DNA of 64,000 nt from Faucicola sp902506225 (lineage in GTDB: Bacteria > Pseudomonadota > Gammaproteobacteria > Pseudomonadales > Moraxellaceae). The stretch spans positions 62,001 to 126,000 of the forward strand of contig LR733345.1 of NCBI GenBank assembly GCA_902506225.1. Reading direction: 5' to 3'. The position numbers and the translations under genes are program-made. Shown here piece by piece: positions 51,855 through 61,288 of this stretch. The notes beneath the pieces were generated by a model that was not told where the DNA came from, ran no database searches, and worked only from the letters and a program-made list of their open reading frames with translations. Positions within the stretch are counted from its first letter, which is position 1, and every line of letters starts with the position of its first letter.

Positions 51855-52934
51855 TTACTTATCAAAGCGATATATTAGTTTGATATCATTGCCCATTGTT
51901 TCATGTGAAACTAGTGTAGCAATAATTTGTTGGTGGATATGCTGTGCATTAAAGTTAATCATTGGCTTAGCATTATTACCCAAAAAGCATGGTGCTTGAT
52001 ACACGACTAACTCATCTACCAAACCTTGTAGTAAGAAACTAGCAGCGACCGTCGCACCCGCTTCAACCAACACATCATTGATTTGGTAATTATCTTTTAG
52101 ACTGGTGAGTAGTTGGGTTAAGCTCATAGTTGCGTTTTGGATAAGCAAAACGGGACGCTTGTTGATTTGACTTTGATGCCAGGCATCCGTCATTTGGATG
52201 CGTTGACGACGGTCAAGCACTACCAATAGCGGCTGGGGTATGTCGTCTAAATTTACCCCTAATTGCTGACTACGGATATTTAGCGCAGGATGGTCTTGTA
52301 GGATGGTTTCGCTCCCCGTAATAATCGCCCCTGCCTGCGCTCGTAAACGCTGTACATCCTCGCGTGATTGGTCGCTGGTTATCCATTTTGACTCGCCATT
52401 TGCCATCGCGGTGCGTCCATCCAAACTTGTCGCTATCTTTAAGCGCACAAAAGGCAAGCCGCCACGCATGACTTTAAAGAAGCCTTCATTTAATTGATAA
52501 GCCGCTTGCTCACAAATGCCAGTAATAACTTCGATACCTGCCTGATGCAGTTTGGCAATACCACCACCATCGACTTTAGGATTAGGATCGACAACAGCAA
52601 TCACAACACGGCTGATACCCGCTTTGATTAATGCATCAGCACAGGGCGGAGTACGTCCATGATGGCTACAAGGCTCAAGCGTGACATACGCTGTTGCACC
52701 TTGCAATTGCTTGGCATCATGCTCATACGCTTGGCGAAGGGCAAATACTTCGGCGTGGGGTTGTCCTGCTTGATAGTGAAAACCTTCGCCAATGACTTGA
52801 TTATCTTTGACAATGACGCAGCCGACATTAGGATTGGGACGGGTGGTAAAACGTCCTTTTTTAGCCAGCTCAATGGCGCGTGACATATAGTATTGGTGCT
52901 GATAGCGCTCAGCGGATGATAAAGTTGCCATCAT
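51855..52934 (-). CDS. ribD: Bifunctional riboflavin deaminase-reductase RibD
   Basis: Catalyses deamination of the pyrimidine intermediate and then side-chain reduction in riboflavin synthesis. At 359 residues, the N-terminal deaminase carries the zinc ligands HAEVFAL and PCSHHGRTPPCADALIKAG. The C-terminal reductase shows PFVRLKIATSLDGRTAMANGESKWITS and GAIITGSETILQDHPALNIR. It starts eight bases after nrdR, the usual nrdR-ribD operon. A parS-like site overlaps its 3' end (51897-51912). Confidence 0.95.
   Translation of the reverse strand: MMATLSSAERYQHQYYMSRAIELAKKGRFTTRPNPNVGCVIVKDNQVIGEGFHYQAGQPHAEVFALRQAYEHDAKQLQGATAYVTLEPCSHHGRTPPCADALIKAGISRVVIAVVDPNPKVDGGGIAKLHQAGIEVITGICEQAAYQLNEGFFKVMRGGLPFVRLKIATSLDGRTAMANGESKWITSDQSREDVQRLRAQAGAIITGSETILQDHPALNIRSQQLGVNLDDIPQPLLVVLDRRQRIQMTDAWHQSQINKRPVLLIQNATMSLTQLLTSLKDNYQINDVLVEAGATVAASFLLQGLVDELVVYQAPCFLGNNAKPMINFNAQHIHQQIIATLVSHETMGNDIKLIYRFDK
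51897..51912. promoter_or_regulatory. parS-like site at the 3' end of ribD
   Basis: TGTTTCATGTGAAACT; two positions differ from the perfect palindrome. Confidence 0.5.
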
Positions 52935-52942
52935 AATAAAAC

Positions 52943-53467
52943 TTAGGATTGTAGATGTTTGAGCTTGTGTGGGTGAGTCAAGTCTTCGATACGTTGATTA
53001 ATTTCTTGTTTATTGGCTTCAGTGGTGAGGTTTGACACCATGTGTTTAAAGGCTTCAATATCTTGAAAATCACGATACACGCTAGCAAATCGAACATAGG
53101 CAACATCGTCAATTTGGCTCAACTCTTTCATGACGATTTCACCTAAAATTTTACTTGGCACCTCACGCTCACCGAGCTGCCTGAGCTGTTTCTCAATACG
53201 GCTAATCATGGCTTCAATGTTGTCGGTCGATATTGGACGTTTTTGTAATGGTAGCTGCACTGAGCGACGCAGTTTTTGTCCATCATACGGCTCGATACGA
53301 CCATTGGATTTGATGATACGGGGCATTACTGCCTCAATGATTTCAAAGGTGGTAAATCGCTCTTGGCACGCGGTACACTGACGACGACGGCGTACCTGCG
53401 CACCTTCTGCCGCGAGTCTTGAATCAATGACTTTAGTATCTTCAGCATTACAAAATGGACAGTGCAT
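52943..53467 (-). CDS. nrdR: Transcriptional repressor NrdR
   Basis: A zinc-finger and ATP-cone repressor of ribonucleotide reductase genes that senses dATP/ATP. At 174 residues, the zinc ribbon is MHCPFCNAEDTKVIDSR and RRRQCTACQERFTTFE. The ATP cone follows (VMPRIIKSNGRIEPYDGQKLRRSVQLPLQKRPIS). The C-terminal ~20 residues (QEINQRIEDLTHPHKLKHLQS) extend beyond the E. coli protein. It is the first gene of the nrdR-ribD pair. Confidence 0.96.
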   Translation of the reverse strand: MHCPFCNAEDTKVIDSRLAAEGAQVRRRRQCTACQERFTTFEIIEAVMPRIIKSNGRIEPYDGQKLRRSVQLPLQKRPISTDNIEAMISRIEKQLRQLGEREVPSKILGEIVMKELSQIDDVAYVRFASVYRDFQDIEAFKHMVSNLTTEANKQEINQRIEDLTHPHKLKHLQS

Positions 53468-53499
53468 GCGATTTCCTAGCTAAGTTTAAACCTTTTAAT

Positions 53500-54891
53500 T
53501 TATTTACCAATACAAAAACTGCCAAAAATCTTACCCAATAAATCATCGGCAGTAAATTCACCGGTGATTTCGTTAAGGCTAATCTGTGCTTGGCGTAGGC
53601 TTTCCGCCACCAATTCACCGGCATGAAACAAATGCAATTGCTCATCGGCTTCTTGCAGCGCCATTTGGGTACGGCGCAGCGCATCAAGATGGCGTGTTCG
53701 TGCAATCAAGCTGTTTTCAGGGGGATGAAAACCGACTTTATCACAGATTTGATTGACCAATTCCTCAAGCCCTGTACCATATTTACAAGACACATAGACG
53801 GGGTGATAAATCTGCTCTTGTGATGAAAACTGCTTGGGCAAATTTTGGTGATTGTCGGATAAATCAATTTTGTTGGCAATCATTAGTATCGAATTGGCAT
53901 TGGGTAAACTACCAAATAATTCGCTTGCCAATCGTAATGGCTCATGCTCACGGTGCGCATCATACACCATAAGCAGTAAATCAGCTTGGGTGATGGCTTG
54001 TCGTGCTCGCTCAATGCCCGCCTGTTCCACGATATCATCGGTTTGGCGCAGCCCAGCGGTATCAGTCAAATTCAGCGTTAGACCGTTTAACACAATAGTT
54101 TCTTGCAAAATATCGCGGGTTGTCCCGGCAATATCGGTCACAATCGCACGCTCTTGTCCTGCTAAGCGATTGAGCAAGCTAGATTTACCCGCATTGGGTC
54201 GCCCGGCAATCACAACTGAGACACCATCTCGCAGCAGCTGCCCTTGTTTGGCAGTAGCTAACACATTGTTTAATTGCCCACAAACTTGGCGTAATTGATT
54301 GGCGATGTGTTCATCTGCCAAAAAATCAACCCCTTCTTCATCTGGGAAATCAATAGCGGCCTCAACATACAGCCGTAGCTGAATTAACTGCTCAAGCAGC
54401 GCATTAATTTTTTGTGAAAAATCACCGGTCAATGAGCGCATGGCACTTTTTGCGGCAGCCACACTGGTGGCATCAATGGCATCAGCAATCGCTTCTGCTT
54501 GTACCAAATCAAGCTTATCATTATCAAAAGCACGCGCCGAAAACTCACCGGCTACCGCCTGATTTGCACCCAATTCAAACACACGGGTCAAAAGCTGCTG
54601 CTGCAAAATCATACCACCGTGACCTTGCAACTCAATCACATCTTCACCTGTAAAAGAGTGGGGGGCAGGGAAATATAACACCAATCCCTCATCAATCACC
54701 GTATCATCCCTATCATAAAATCGGCAAAAATGGGCAAATCGCGGTTTGAAAGCTTGACGACCGGTTAACGCCAAGGCAATTTGGTAACTGTTTGGACCTG
54801 ATAGGCGTATCACACCAACCCCGCCACGACCCATTGGTGTTGCAATGGCGGCAATGGTTGAAGTAAGCGCTGTCTGAGAGTTATTTAACAT
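53500..54891 (-). CDS. mnmE: tRNA modification GTPase MnmE
   Basis: With MnmG it forms the cmnm5 group on wobble uridine of several tRNAs. At 463 residues it has an N-terminal folate-binding domain (TIAAIATPMGRGGVGVIRLSGPNSYQIA, LQGHGGMILQQQLL), helical domain, and an inserted G domain with G1 IAGRPNAGKSSLLN, the switch TDIAGTTRDILQE, G3 LTDTAGLRQTDD and G4 NKID. It ends in the conserved CIGK motif. The frame is complete. It sits in the classical yidC-mnmE order near oriC. Confidence 0.97.
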   Translation of the reverse strand: MLNNSQTALTSTIAAIATPMGRGGVGVIRLSGPNSYQIALALTGRQAFKPRFAHFCRFYDRDDTVIDEGLVLYFPAPHSFTGEDVIELQGHGGMILQQQLLTRVFELGANQAVAGEFSARAFDNDKLDLVQAEAIADAIDATSVAAAKSAMRSLTGDFSQKINALLEQLIQLRLYVEAAIDFPDEEGVDFLADEHIANQLRQVCGQLNNVLATAKQGQLLRDGVSVVIAGRPNAGKSSLLNRLAGQERAIVTDIAGTTRDILQETIVLNGLTLNLTDTAGLRQTDDIVEQAGIERARQAITQADLLLMVYDAHREHEPLRLASELFGSLPNANSILMIANKIDLSDNHQNLPKQFSSQEQIYHPVYVSCKYGTGLEELVNQICDKVGFHPPENSLIARTRHLDALRRTQMALQEADEQLHLFHAGELVAESLRQAQISLNEITGEFTADDLLGKIFGSFCIGK

Positions 54892-54987
54892 AGTTTTTTA
54901 CAATCTAATATTTTGGGTAGTCAGCATGGACTCAATACTGATATTTTAACATCCGCTCACTGATTACAACATGATTATTTTTTGCCA

Positions 54988-55019
54988 ATAAAAAACCCTT
55001 TAAACAACTGTTTAAAGGG
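54988..55019 (-). terminator. Intrinsic terminator of yidC
   Basis: CCCTTTAAACA (54996-55006) and TGTTTAAAGGG (55009-55019) form a perfect 11-base stem. Read leftward it is followed by six or more T. Confidence 0.88.
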
Positions 55020-55043
55020 CGGATAACTTACTGATTGATGAAT

Positions 55044-56735
55044 TTAGACGACGTTACGTGCTGCCTCTCTTGCTGCTTGCTCACGCTCAACTTTTTTATT
55101 GATAAAGTATTGCTGCGCCATACTAAACAAGTTGTTGACCGTCCAATAAAGCACTAGACCCGCTGGGAAGAATAGCATAAACACGGTGAAAATAATCGGC
55201 ATAAATTTCATCACACGGGCTTGCATAGGATCTTGCGGCTGTGGGTTTAGCATCTGCTGGAAAAACATCGCCGCGCCCATAATCAGTGGCAAGATAAACA
55301 ATGGATCCATGGATGATAAGTCACGAATCCAACCAATCCAAGGGGCATGGCGTAATTGAACCGATTCAACCAGTACCCAATACAACGCCAAGAAAATCGG
55401 CATTTGCAGCAATACTGGTAAACAACCTGCCATTGGGTTAACTTTTTCTTCTTTGTAGATGCGCATCATCTCTTGTGACATACGCATACGGTCATCACCA
55501 TATTCTTCTTTTAAGGCTTGCAACCTTGGGGCAACTGCGCGCATTTTTGCCATGGAATGATAGCTTTTATTGGCGATTGGCATCAATGCGATTTTAACCA
55601 ATAAAGTGAGTACAATAATTGACCAGCCCCAGTTGCCTAAGACTTTATGCACATTATCCAAAATCCAAAATAGCACTTTTGAAATCGGCCATAAAATACC
55701 GTAATCAACAGTTTTATCTAACCCCTCTGCCAAAGGTTGTAAGTTGCTTTGAATTTTTGGACCTGCATACAAGGCAGACGTTAAGGTCACTTGCTTGTTA
55801 GGAGCGACTGACACAGGGTTACTGGTAAACCCGATGATGTGATCTTTGCCAGCTTCACGGCTATAAAAATTTGCTGTGTAATTCTTTGGCATCCAAGCGG
55901 TGACAAAATAATGCTGTACTATGCCAATCCAGCCTTTATCACTGCTGGCTTTTAAACCCTCATTGAAATCACCAAACTTAAGTTTGTTATAAGGGTGCTC
56001 TGGTGTACCCCATGCCCCCCCTAGGTAAGTCGATAGGCTAATTGCGCCTTTGTCACCTTTACCTGGGTCTTCACTATTATCACGCTTTAACTGCGCATAC
56101 ATTTGTCCTTGCCAAGGCTGCGTGCCGTTATTGGTGATGTTATAGCTGACGTTGATAGGATATTGACCTTTGCTAAACTTATAGGATTTGATGACAGTTA
56201 CGCCATCTTTTTGATAAGTTAAAGGCACGACCAACTCATCTTGATTGGGCTGCATGACAAATTGGTTACTAGGCGCGGTAAAAGTCGCACGGCCATTGCT
56301 ATTATCAATACCATTGGCGCCAATTAACCCTGACTGAGCCACATATACGCGATTACTATCTTCTTCAAGGAGTACAAACGGCTGGTTGCTATTTAATGTC
56401 TGGGTCTGCTCTCGAAGCGCGGCGTACACCACATCGCCACCGACTGGATTAATACGAATATCGTATTTATCCGTCGTCACGCTAATGAGCTGTGCGCCCG
56501 TTTGCTGGGTAGTGGGAGCGGCGGTTGATGTGGTTGCCGTTGCCGTGGGAATATCGCCCGTTGGCGTACTTGAAGCCCCCGCCACTGGCACATCATTGCT
56601 ACTGACGGCTGTAGTTGTTGGGGTTGTCGCCACGGGTTTATTTACATTGGTATAATCATCCCGCCATGCCAGAATCAGCAAATAACCCGTAATCAACATT
56701 GCGATAATAATCAATGTCCGTAAAATTTTTTGCAT
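55044..56735 (-). CDS. yidC: Membrane protein insertase YidC
   Basis: An inner-membrane insertase of 563 residues that acts alone or with SecYEG. The N-terminal helix is LRTLIIIAMLITGYLLILAW. A threonine/alanine-rich linker of about 65 residues (TTTAVSSNDVPVAG...) leads to the large periplasmic beta domain. The conserved C-terminal five-helix core starts near VDYGILWPISKVLFWIL and has MPIANKSYHSMAKMRAVAPRLQALKEEYGDD, PMAGCLPVLLQMPIFLALYWVL and FPAGLVLYWTVNNLFSMAQQYFI. It is part of the rpmH-rnpA-yidD-yidC gene string. Confidence 0.97.
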   Translation of the reverse strand: MQKILRTLIIIAMLITGYLLILAWRDDYTNVNKPVATTPTTTAVSSNDVPVAGASSTPTGDIPTATATTSTAAPTTQQTGAQLISVTTDKYDIRINPVGGDVVYAALREQTQTLNSNQPFVLLEEDSNRVYVAQSGLIGANGIDNSNGRATFTAPSNQFVMQPNQDELVVPLTYQKDGVTVIKSYKFSKGQYPINVSYNITNNGTQPWQGQMYAQLKRDNSEDPGKGDKGAISLSTYLGGAWGTPEHPYNKLKFGDFNEGLKASSDKGWIGIVQHYFVTAWMPKNYTANFYSREAGKDHIIGFTSNPVSVAPNKQVTLTSALYAGPKIQSNLQPLAEGLDKTVDYGILWPISKVLFWILDNVHKVLGNWGWSIIVLTLLVKIALMPIANKSYHSMAKMRAVAPRLQALKEEYGDDRMRMSQEMMRIYKEEKVNPMAGCLPVLLQMPIFLALYWVLVESVQLRHAPWIGWIRDLSSMDPLFILPLIMGAAMFFQQMLNPQPQDPMQARVMKFMPIIFTVFMLFFPAGLVLYWTVNNLFSMAQQYFINKKVEREQAAREAARNVV

Positions 56736-56916
56736 ATATAGCTATCCTATCTAATGATATTACTTGAAATCACTAGTTGCTAATAAAGGAAAAACAATTA
56801 AAAAATAGAAGACATTCTACTAAAAAAAAGTTAAAAAAGATATTCTATAAATAGTTGACTCGATTATGCTATTTGAGGCTGGCGACAAATTTTTATAATT
56901 TAATTAGCCACATCAA

Positions 56917-57216
56917 TTAATGATAGTGGTAAGCATATACCAAAAAGTAAGACGGGCGTGTGTCAATATAATGATAACGGTAGCGATATAATGGCTTAGG
57001 GACAAAATCAATCCCATGCCCACCCCAAGGATGACAGCGCGCGATACGCTTGGCTGTTAATAATCCACCCCGGTACCCCCCATGCAATCTTACCGCCTCT
57101 AAACCATAACTAGAGCACGTTGGGTAAAACCGGCAGCGAGGTGCCAACCACGGACTAATCAAACGCTGATAAAATATAATCATAAGCAGCAAAAACTTTG
57201 CTAATAATTTATCCAT
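56917..57216 (-). CDS. yidD: Membrane protein insertion efficiency factor YidD
   Basis: A small membrane-associated protein of 99 residues that helps YidC-dependent insertion. Family signature: LLMIIFYQRLISPWLAPRCRFYPTCSSYGLEAVRLHG, then CHPWGGHGIDFVP, with the conserved cysteines and an amphipathic N terminus. The C-terminal tail (YRYRYHYIDTRPSYFLVYAYHYH) is tyrosine/histidine-rich and longer than usual. It lies between rnpA and yidC on the same strand. Confidence 0.94.
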   Translation of the reverse strand: MDKLLAKFLLLMIIFYQRLISPWLAPRCRFYPTCSSYGLEAVRLHGGYRGGLLTAKRIARCHPWGGHGIDFVPKPLYRYRYHYIDTRPSYFLVYAYHYH

Positions 57217-57279
57217 GGATTAAACCCAGATTTTTTATCACCTTCATTTGAGTAAAGATATTACGAACTGCCGCTAAAA

Positions 57280-57717
57280 TTAACTCCGCTTCAACTTTCT
57301 AATCTTAACGTTGATTAAGTTAAAGCCCATCGCTAATTGCTGCACAATTGCTTCATTTGGTGTGTCATCGGAAAACTGCTTGATAGTTAATAAAATATCA
57401 ACTTGACCATTTAGCTGGTGCTGATGCAACCGAAAATACTCTCGCGTTAATCGCTTAATACGATTACGCTCATGGGCACGTTTAACTTTCTTTTTAGTAA
57501 TCGCAAGACCCAACCGACTTACTAATGTTTGTTTTTGGGTATCGGATAAAACCACTTTGACAAAGAACAATAAGTTAGGCTGATGAATTTTCAATATCAC
57601 AACAGGCTGTGACTGATCTTCACCAGTTTTGGTATGACGACCCGACATCGCTTTAAAATCTTTAGGCGTTAGTAGCCGCTGTGATTTATCAAATTTAAAA
57701 GGTTTGTCTGCCGTCAT
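57280..57717 (-). CDS. rnpA: Ribonuclease P protein component
   Basis: The protein subunit that helps the RNase P RNA remove tRNA 5' leaders. At 145 residues it is a little longer than the usual 110-130. Hallmarks: RLLTPKDFKAM at the N terminus and RVGLAITKKKVKRAHERNRIKRLTREYFRLHQ-type RNR motif (here RLGLAITKK then AHERNRIKRLTREYF). The extra length is partly an insertion (TGEDQSQPVVILKIHQPN) and partly a basic C terminus. It is downstream of rpmH with a hairpin between them. Confidence 0.94.
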   Translation of the reverse strand: MTADKPFKFDKSQRLLTPKDFKAMSGRHTKTGEDQSQPVVILKIHQPNLLFFVKVVLSDTQKQTLVSRLGLAITKKKVKRAHERNRIKRLTREYFRLHQHQLNGQVDILLTIKQFSDDTPNEAIVQQLAMGFNLINVKIRKLKRS

Positions 57718-57890
57718 GAGGATAAGTCCAAATCAATACCAAAGCACCATTAAAATAAAAGCTAAAGTTATAAACAAGAAGCTATAAAGATTTTATGGAT
57801 AGGGTAAAAATAGGCTGAAATAATAGAGTAGGGGAGTATGCTAAGCGCTAGTTACAAACCGACTTTTAGCATAACAATTAGTACAACAAT

Positions 57891-57923
57891 AAAAAAAGCG
57901 ATATAAAAAGTATATCGCTTTTT
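57891..57923. terminator. Hairpin between rpmH and rnpA
   Basis: AAAAAGCGATAT and ATATCGCTTTTT form a perfect 12-base stem with a short loop and A/T flanks. It may reduce read-through from rpmH to rnpA. Confidence 0.8.
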
Positions 57924-57979
57924 ACTATAACTTGTTTTAATATCCACATTATTATTAAATCAAGTTAACAAAATAGACA

Positions 57980-58114
57980 TTACACCGTTAAACGATGACG
58001 GCCTTTAGCACGACGACGAGCTAAAACTTGACGGCCATTTTTAGTAGCCATACGAGCACGGAAACCGTGAGTACGTTTACGTTTGATTACGCTTGGTTGG
58101 AAAGTGCGTTTCAT
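57980..58114 (-). CDS. rpmH: 50S ribosomal protein L34
   Basis: A 44-residue basic protein, MKRTFQPSVIKRKRTHGFRA followed by RMATKNGRQVLARRRAKGRH and RLTV, a textbook L34 sequence. It is a component of the large subunit near the 23S rRNA 5' region. It is too short for standard ORF lists but unmistakable. It marks the left edge of the origin region; dnaA is divergent on the other side. Confidence 0.98.
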   Translation of the reverse strand: MKRTFQPSVIKRKRTHGFRARMATKNGRQVLARRRAKGRHRLTV

Positions 58115-58199
58115 GCGATTCACCTTGGCTAAATTTACGTGACATTTAACCGATAGCGGTTAAAATACAAAATTTCAAAACAGTTAATCTCCTATTATC

Positions 58200-58616
58200 C
58201 TTAATTTTAATCAATAGGTCAAGGATAACTAAGCTTACAGATTAATTTCTTTCTTAAAATTACTGCTACAGTCAATTATTTTGCTTGTCTAAAATAACAT
58301 TTTTGTATGAAAAATACAACGTGAGAAAAAGTTATCCACAAAAAATTTTTTTATCATTATATATTAAATAAGTATTAATAATTATTATTAAGCACTTAAT
58401 TTTTAGTGGATATTTAATAAAATAATAATAAAAAATAATTATTTATGATGTTGATAACCCTGTATATAAATAGTTGATAGTTTGTTAGTAACTTCCATTT
58501 CTAACTTATCAACAATTATATCCACATTATTATCCACAATAATTTTATTTGTAAAATCGCTGTTTTATGATACATTACACCGACTTTGAAGATATTTGAA
58601 TTAGGAAAATGAAGTT
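58200..58616. other. Probable chromosomal origin oriC
   Basis: A very AT-rich gap of about 500 bases between rpmH and dnaA, the standard gammaproteobacterial origin position outside enterics. DnaA-box sequences: TTATCCACA at 58332-58340 and 58530-58538 (perfect), TTATCAACA at 58506-58514, ATATCCACA at 58518-58526, TGTTGATAA at 58449-58457 (minus) and AGTGGATAT at 58405-58413 (minus). The A/T-only stretch near 58341-58450 could be the unwinding element. The dnaA promoter is also here. Confidence 0.78.
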
Positions 58617-59957
58617 ATGGCTGATGCGTTATGGCTTAAGTGCGTTGACGAATTAAAATATCAAGTACCTGATAATATTTTTACCATGTGGATTCGCCCA
58701 TTATCCGCCTCAATGCATGACAACACGATGGTCGTCAATGTACCTAATCAGTACTTTGCCAGCTATGTTGAAAAAAATCATTTAAGTCAAATTCAAACGA
58801 TTTTACATCAGCTTGAGCCAACCCTACCGATTCATGTGCAGATTCAAATTGATAAGGGTAACGCAAGCACTGACGCTATTAGCACACAAGAGCTTGGTGA
58901 GCAAAAAGTGACGCTGGTAAAAAATGAGCAGCAACGCTCTTTTCAGTATATCGATCCGCATTTTACGTTTGATCAATTTGTAACCGCAAAATCCAATCAA
59001 ATCGCTTACAGTATTTGCCGAGAGACTGCTAACAATTTGGGTCAATCTAAAAATAATCCGCTGTTTATTTATGGCGCGACAGGTTTGGGGAAAACCCATT
59101 TGATGCAAGCAATTGCCCATGAGATTTTAAAGCGAGGCAAAAGTTTTTATTACTTCACGTCCGATAAGTTTGTTAACCAGCTGGTGAATTCATTAAGAAA
59201 ACAGAAAATCGATGAGTTCAAAGATAAAATAAAAAAAGCCGATTTATTGATTATTGATGATATTCATGTGATTGCCGGCAAGCAAAAAAGTAGTGAGCAG
59301 TTTTTGCTATTGCTCAATGATTTTATGAGCAAAAATAAACAAGTGATTTTGGCATCTGATAAACACCCGAGCGCACTGACTGATTTTGACGAACGCTTAA
59401 AGTCACGTTTGGCTTGGGGGGTAGCAGTAGCGCTAGAGCCGCCAGAGTTAGAAACCCGTATTCAAATTTTGCAAAAAAAATCCAAAGCGCAGGAAGTAAT
59501 TTTGCCAAAAGAGTGCGCCATTTTTATCGCTCAGCATATCATCGCCAATGTGCGAGAGTTAGAAGGGGCGCTTAACAAAGTTTTAGCCATTTCCCGTCTG
59601 CTCAATCAGCCTATCCATTTAGAACTGGTACAAATGGCGTTGAAAGATTTGATTGCCATTCGTGTACAAGCGGTCAGCATGGATAATATTCGTAAAGTCG
59701 TTGCTGAGTTTTATGATATATCGGTCAAAGACCTGATGGGTAAAAAGCGTTTACGTCATATCGCTCGCCCGCGTCAGATAGCTATGAGTTTAGCCCGTGA
59801 ACTAACCAATAACAGCTTTACCGAAATTGGGCAATCATTTGGTGGTCGAGACCATACCACGGTCATGCACGCCTGTGAGAAAGTACAAGAACTTTGTGGC
59901 AGCGATCTGATGTTTGACAAGGATTATCGCTCATTAAAATTAATGTTACAGACTTAG
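58617..59957 (+). CDS. dnaA: Chromosomal replication initiator DnaA
   Basis: An AAA+ initiator of 446 residues that binds the boxes upstream and opens the origin. Domain I (MADALWLKCVDELKYQVPDN) and a short linker precede the ATPase: Walker A GATGLGKT (153-160), Walker B LLIIDDIHVIAG, sensor LASDKHPSAL and the Box VII region RLKSRLAWG. Domain IV carries the DNA-binding helix-turn-helix ending RDHTTVMHACEKV. The domain II linker is short. It is first gene of dnaA-dnaN-recF-gyrB. Confidence 0.98.
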   Translation: MADALWLKCVDELKYQVPDNIFTMWIRPLSASMHDNTMVVNVPNQYFASYVEKNHLSQIQTILHQLEPTLPIHVQIQIDKGNASTDAISTQELGEQKVTLVKNEQQRSFQYIDPHFTFDQFVTAKSNQIAYSICRETANNLGQSKNNPLFIYGATGLGKTHLMQAIAHEILKRGKSFYYFTSDKFVNQLVNSLRKQKIDEFKDKIKKADLLIIDDIHVIAGKQKSSEQFLLLLNDFMSKNKQVILASDKHPSALTDFDERLKSRLAWGVAVALEPPELETRIQILQKKSKAQEVILPKECAIFIAQHIIANVRELEGALNKVLAISRLLNQPIHLELVQMALKDLIAIRVQAVSMDNIRKVVAEFYDISVKDLMGKKRLRHIARPRQIAMSLARELTNNSFTEIGQSFGGRDHTTVMHACEKVQELCGSDLMFDKDYRSLKLMLQT

Positions 59958-60061
59958 TATTTTGTTAACTCGATTAAAAAGATTTTTAGTCAATTACCCC
60001 GTATAATAAGTTTTAATTTTTCCATTTGTTATAACCATTTATTTTGAATTGAGGCGGTGCC

Positions 60062-61237
60062 ATGCAATTAGTAATCTCTCGCGATTTGTTACTACAAGCG
60101 ATTAATTTAATTTCAAAAGCCGCTGATAAACGCCATAACATGGTTATTTTGGGGAATATGAAATTGGCGTTAACCGACACTCAATTGGTCATGGTAGCGT
60201 CAGATTTGGAGCTTGAATTACAAGCTACCCTCAATTTGCCAGAATCGGCTTGCAAACAACCAGGTGAAATCACCGTCCCTGCCAATAAATTCAAAGATAT
60301 CGTAAAATTATTGCCTGACGGTTTACCCGTATCAATCAGTGTAGGTAACGACAATCAATGTTTAATTGTGTGCGGTAGTAGTCGTTTTAAACTCAGCACT
60401 TTACCTGCCCAAGACTTTCCCCTGTTGGGTGAGCCAGAACAAGTCACGCCGATTCAATTGGGCCGTGAAGACCTCGTCGATTTGCTGGATAAAACGCATT
60501 TTGCGATGGCGGTGCAAGACGTGCGTTATTATCTCACCGGTATGCTGTTTGAAGTCAAAGAGCGGCAATTGGCGACGGTATCAACCGATGGTCATCGCTT
60601 GGCATTGGCACGTACGGTAATAGCGTGTGATGATAGCGTGGCACTGGCTGCAATTTTACCAAGAAAAGCTGTACTTGAATTACAACGTTTGTTAGCAGAG
60701 CTTAAACGCATGCTACCGAATCAAGATAATAAAATCACCCTCAATGTCGGTCGTGAATTTTTACAAGTCTTACTCCCTTTTGGGGAAGTCGATAATACAG
60801 GTCAGCTAAAAAATGCCATCATGGTGGCTTTTACCGCACGCCTGATTGATGGTAAGTTTCCCGATTATCGCCGCGTTATGCCGTCATTGACCAATAAAAT
60901 TGCCCGTATCAGCCAAGAGCAGCTGGCGAACGTGCTTCGCCGCGTGGCTATTTTGAGTAACGAGAAATCGCGTGGCGTGATTTTTGATTTTTCAGGTGAT
61001 AACAATTTGATGGTACGTGCTAGCAATGCTGAGCAAGATGAAGCCAGTGAGCAGCTTGAGGTTAAATATCAAGGTGAGCCATTAGAGATATCATTCAATG
61101 TGGCTTATTTACTAGATGTGCTTAATGTACTGCAAGGCGAAATTGACTTTAATATGAGCCAAGCCAATGCTTCGGTATTGGTACAACAAGTCAACGATAG
61201 CAAACATGAGTTTGTGGTTATGCCAATGCGTATTTAG
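60062..61237 (+). CDS. dnaN: DNA polymerase III beta sliding clamp
   Basis: The ring-shaped processivity clamp, 391 residues with three repeated domains. Family landmarks: MQLVISRDLLLQAINLISKAADKRHNMVILGNMKLAL, RYYLTGMLFEVKERQLATVSTDGHRLALAR and the terminal VVMPMRI. A small insertion lies in the second domain (RLLAELKRMLPNQDNK). It follows dnaA after about 100 bases, and an SD (GAGGCGGTGCC) precedes the ATG. Confidence 0.98.
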   Translation: MQLVISRDLLLQAINLISKAADKRHNMVILGNMKLALTDTQLVMVASDLELELQATLNLPESACKQPGEITVPANKFKDIVKLLPDGLPVSISVGNDNQCLIVCGSSRFKLSTLPAQDFPLLGEPEQVTPIQLGREDLVDLLDKTHFAMAVQDVRYYLTGMLFEVKERQLATVSTDGHRLALARTVIACDDSVALAAILPRKAVLELQRLLAELKRMLPNQDNKITLNVGREFLQVLLPFGEVDNTGQLKNAIMVAFTARLIDGKFPDYRRVMPSLTNKIARISQEQLANVLRRVAILSNEKSRGVIFDFSGDNNLMVRASNAEQDEASEQLEVKYQGEPLEISFNVAYLLDVLNVLQGEIDFNMSQANASVLVQQVNDSKHEFVVMPMRI

Positions 61238-61288
61238 GGAGCGGGCATATTTTTTCAATCCAGTGATGAGTAGTGACGTAGATAAATC

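Noticed and set aside
53448..53705. Minus-strand ORF of 85 codons overlapping nrdR and mnmE
   Set aside because: It is an out-of-frame shadow of the 3' end of mnmE with no recognisable features.
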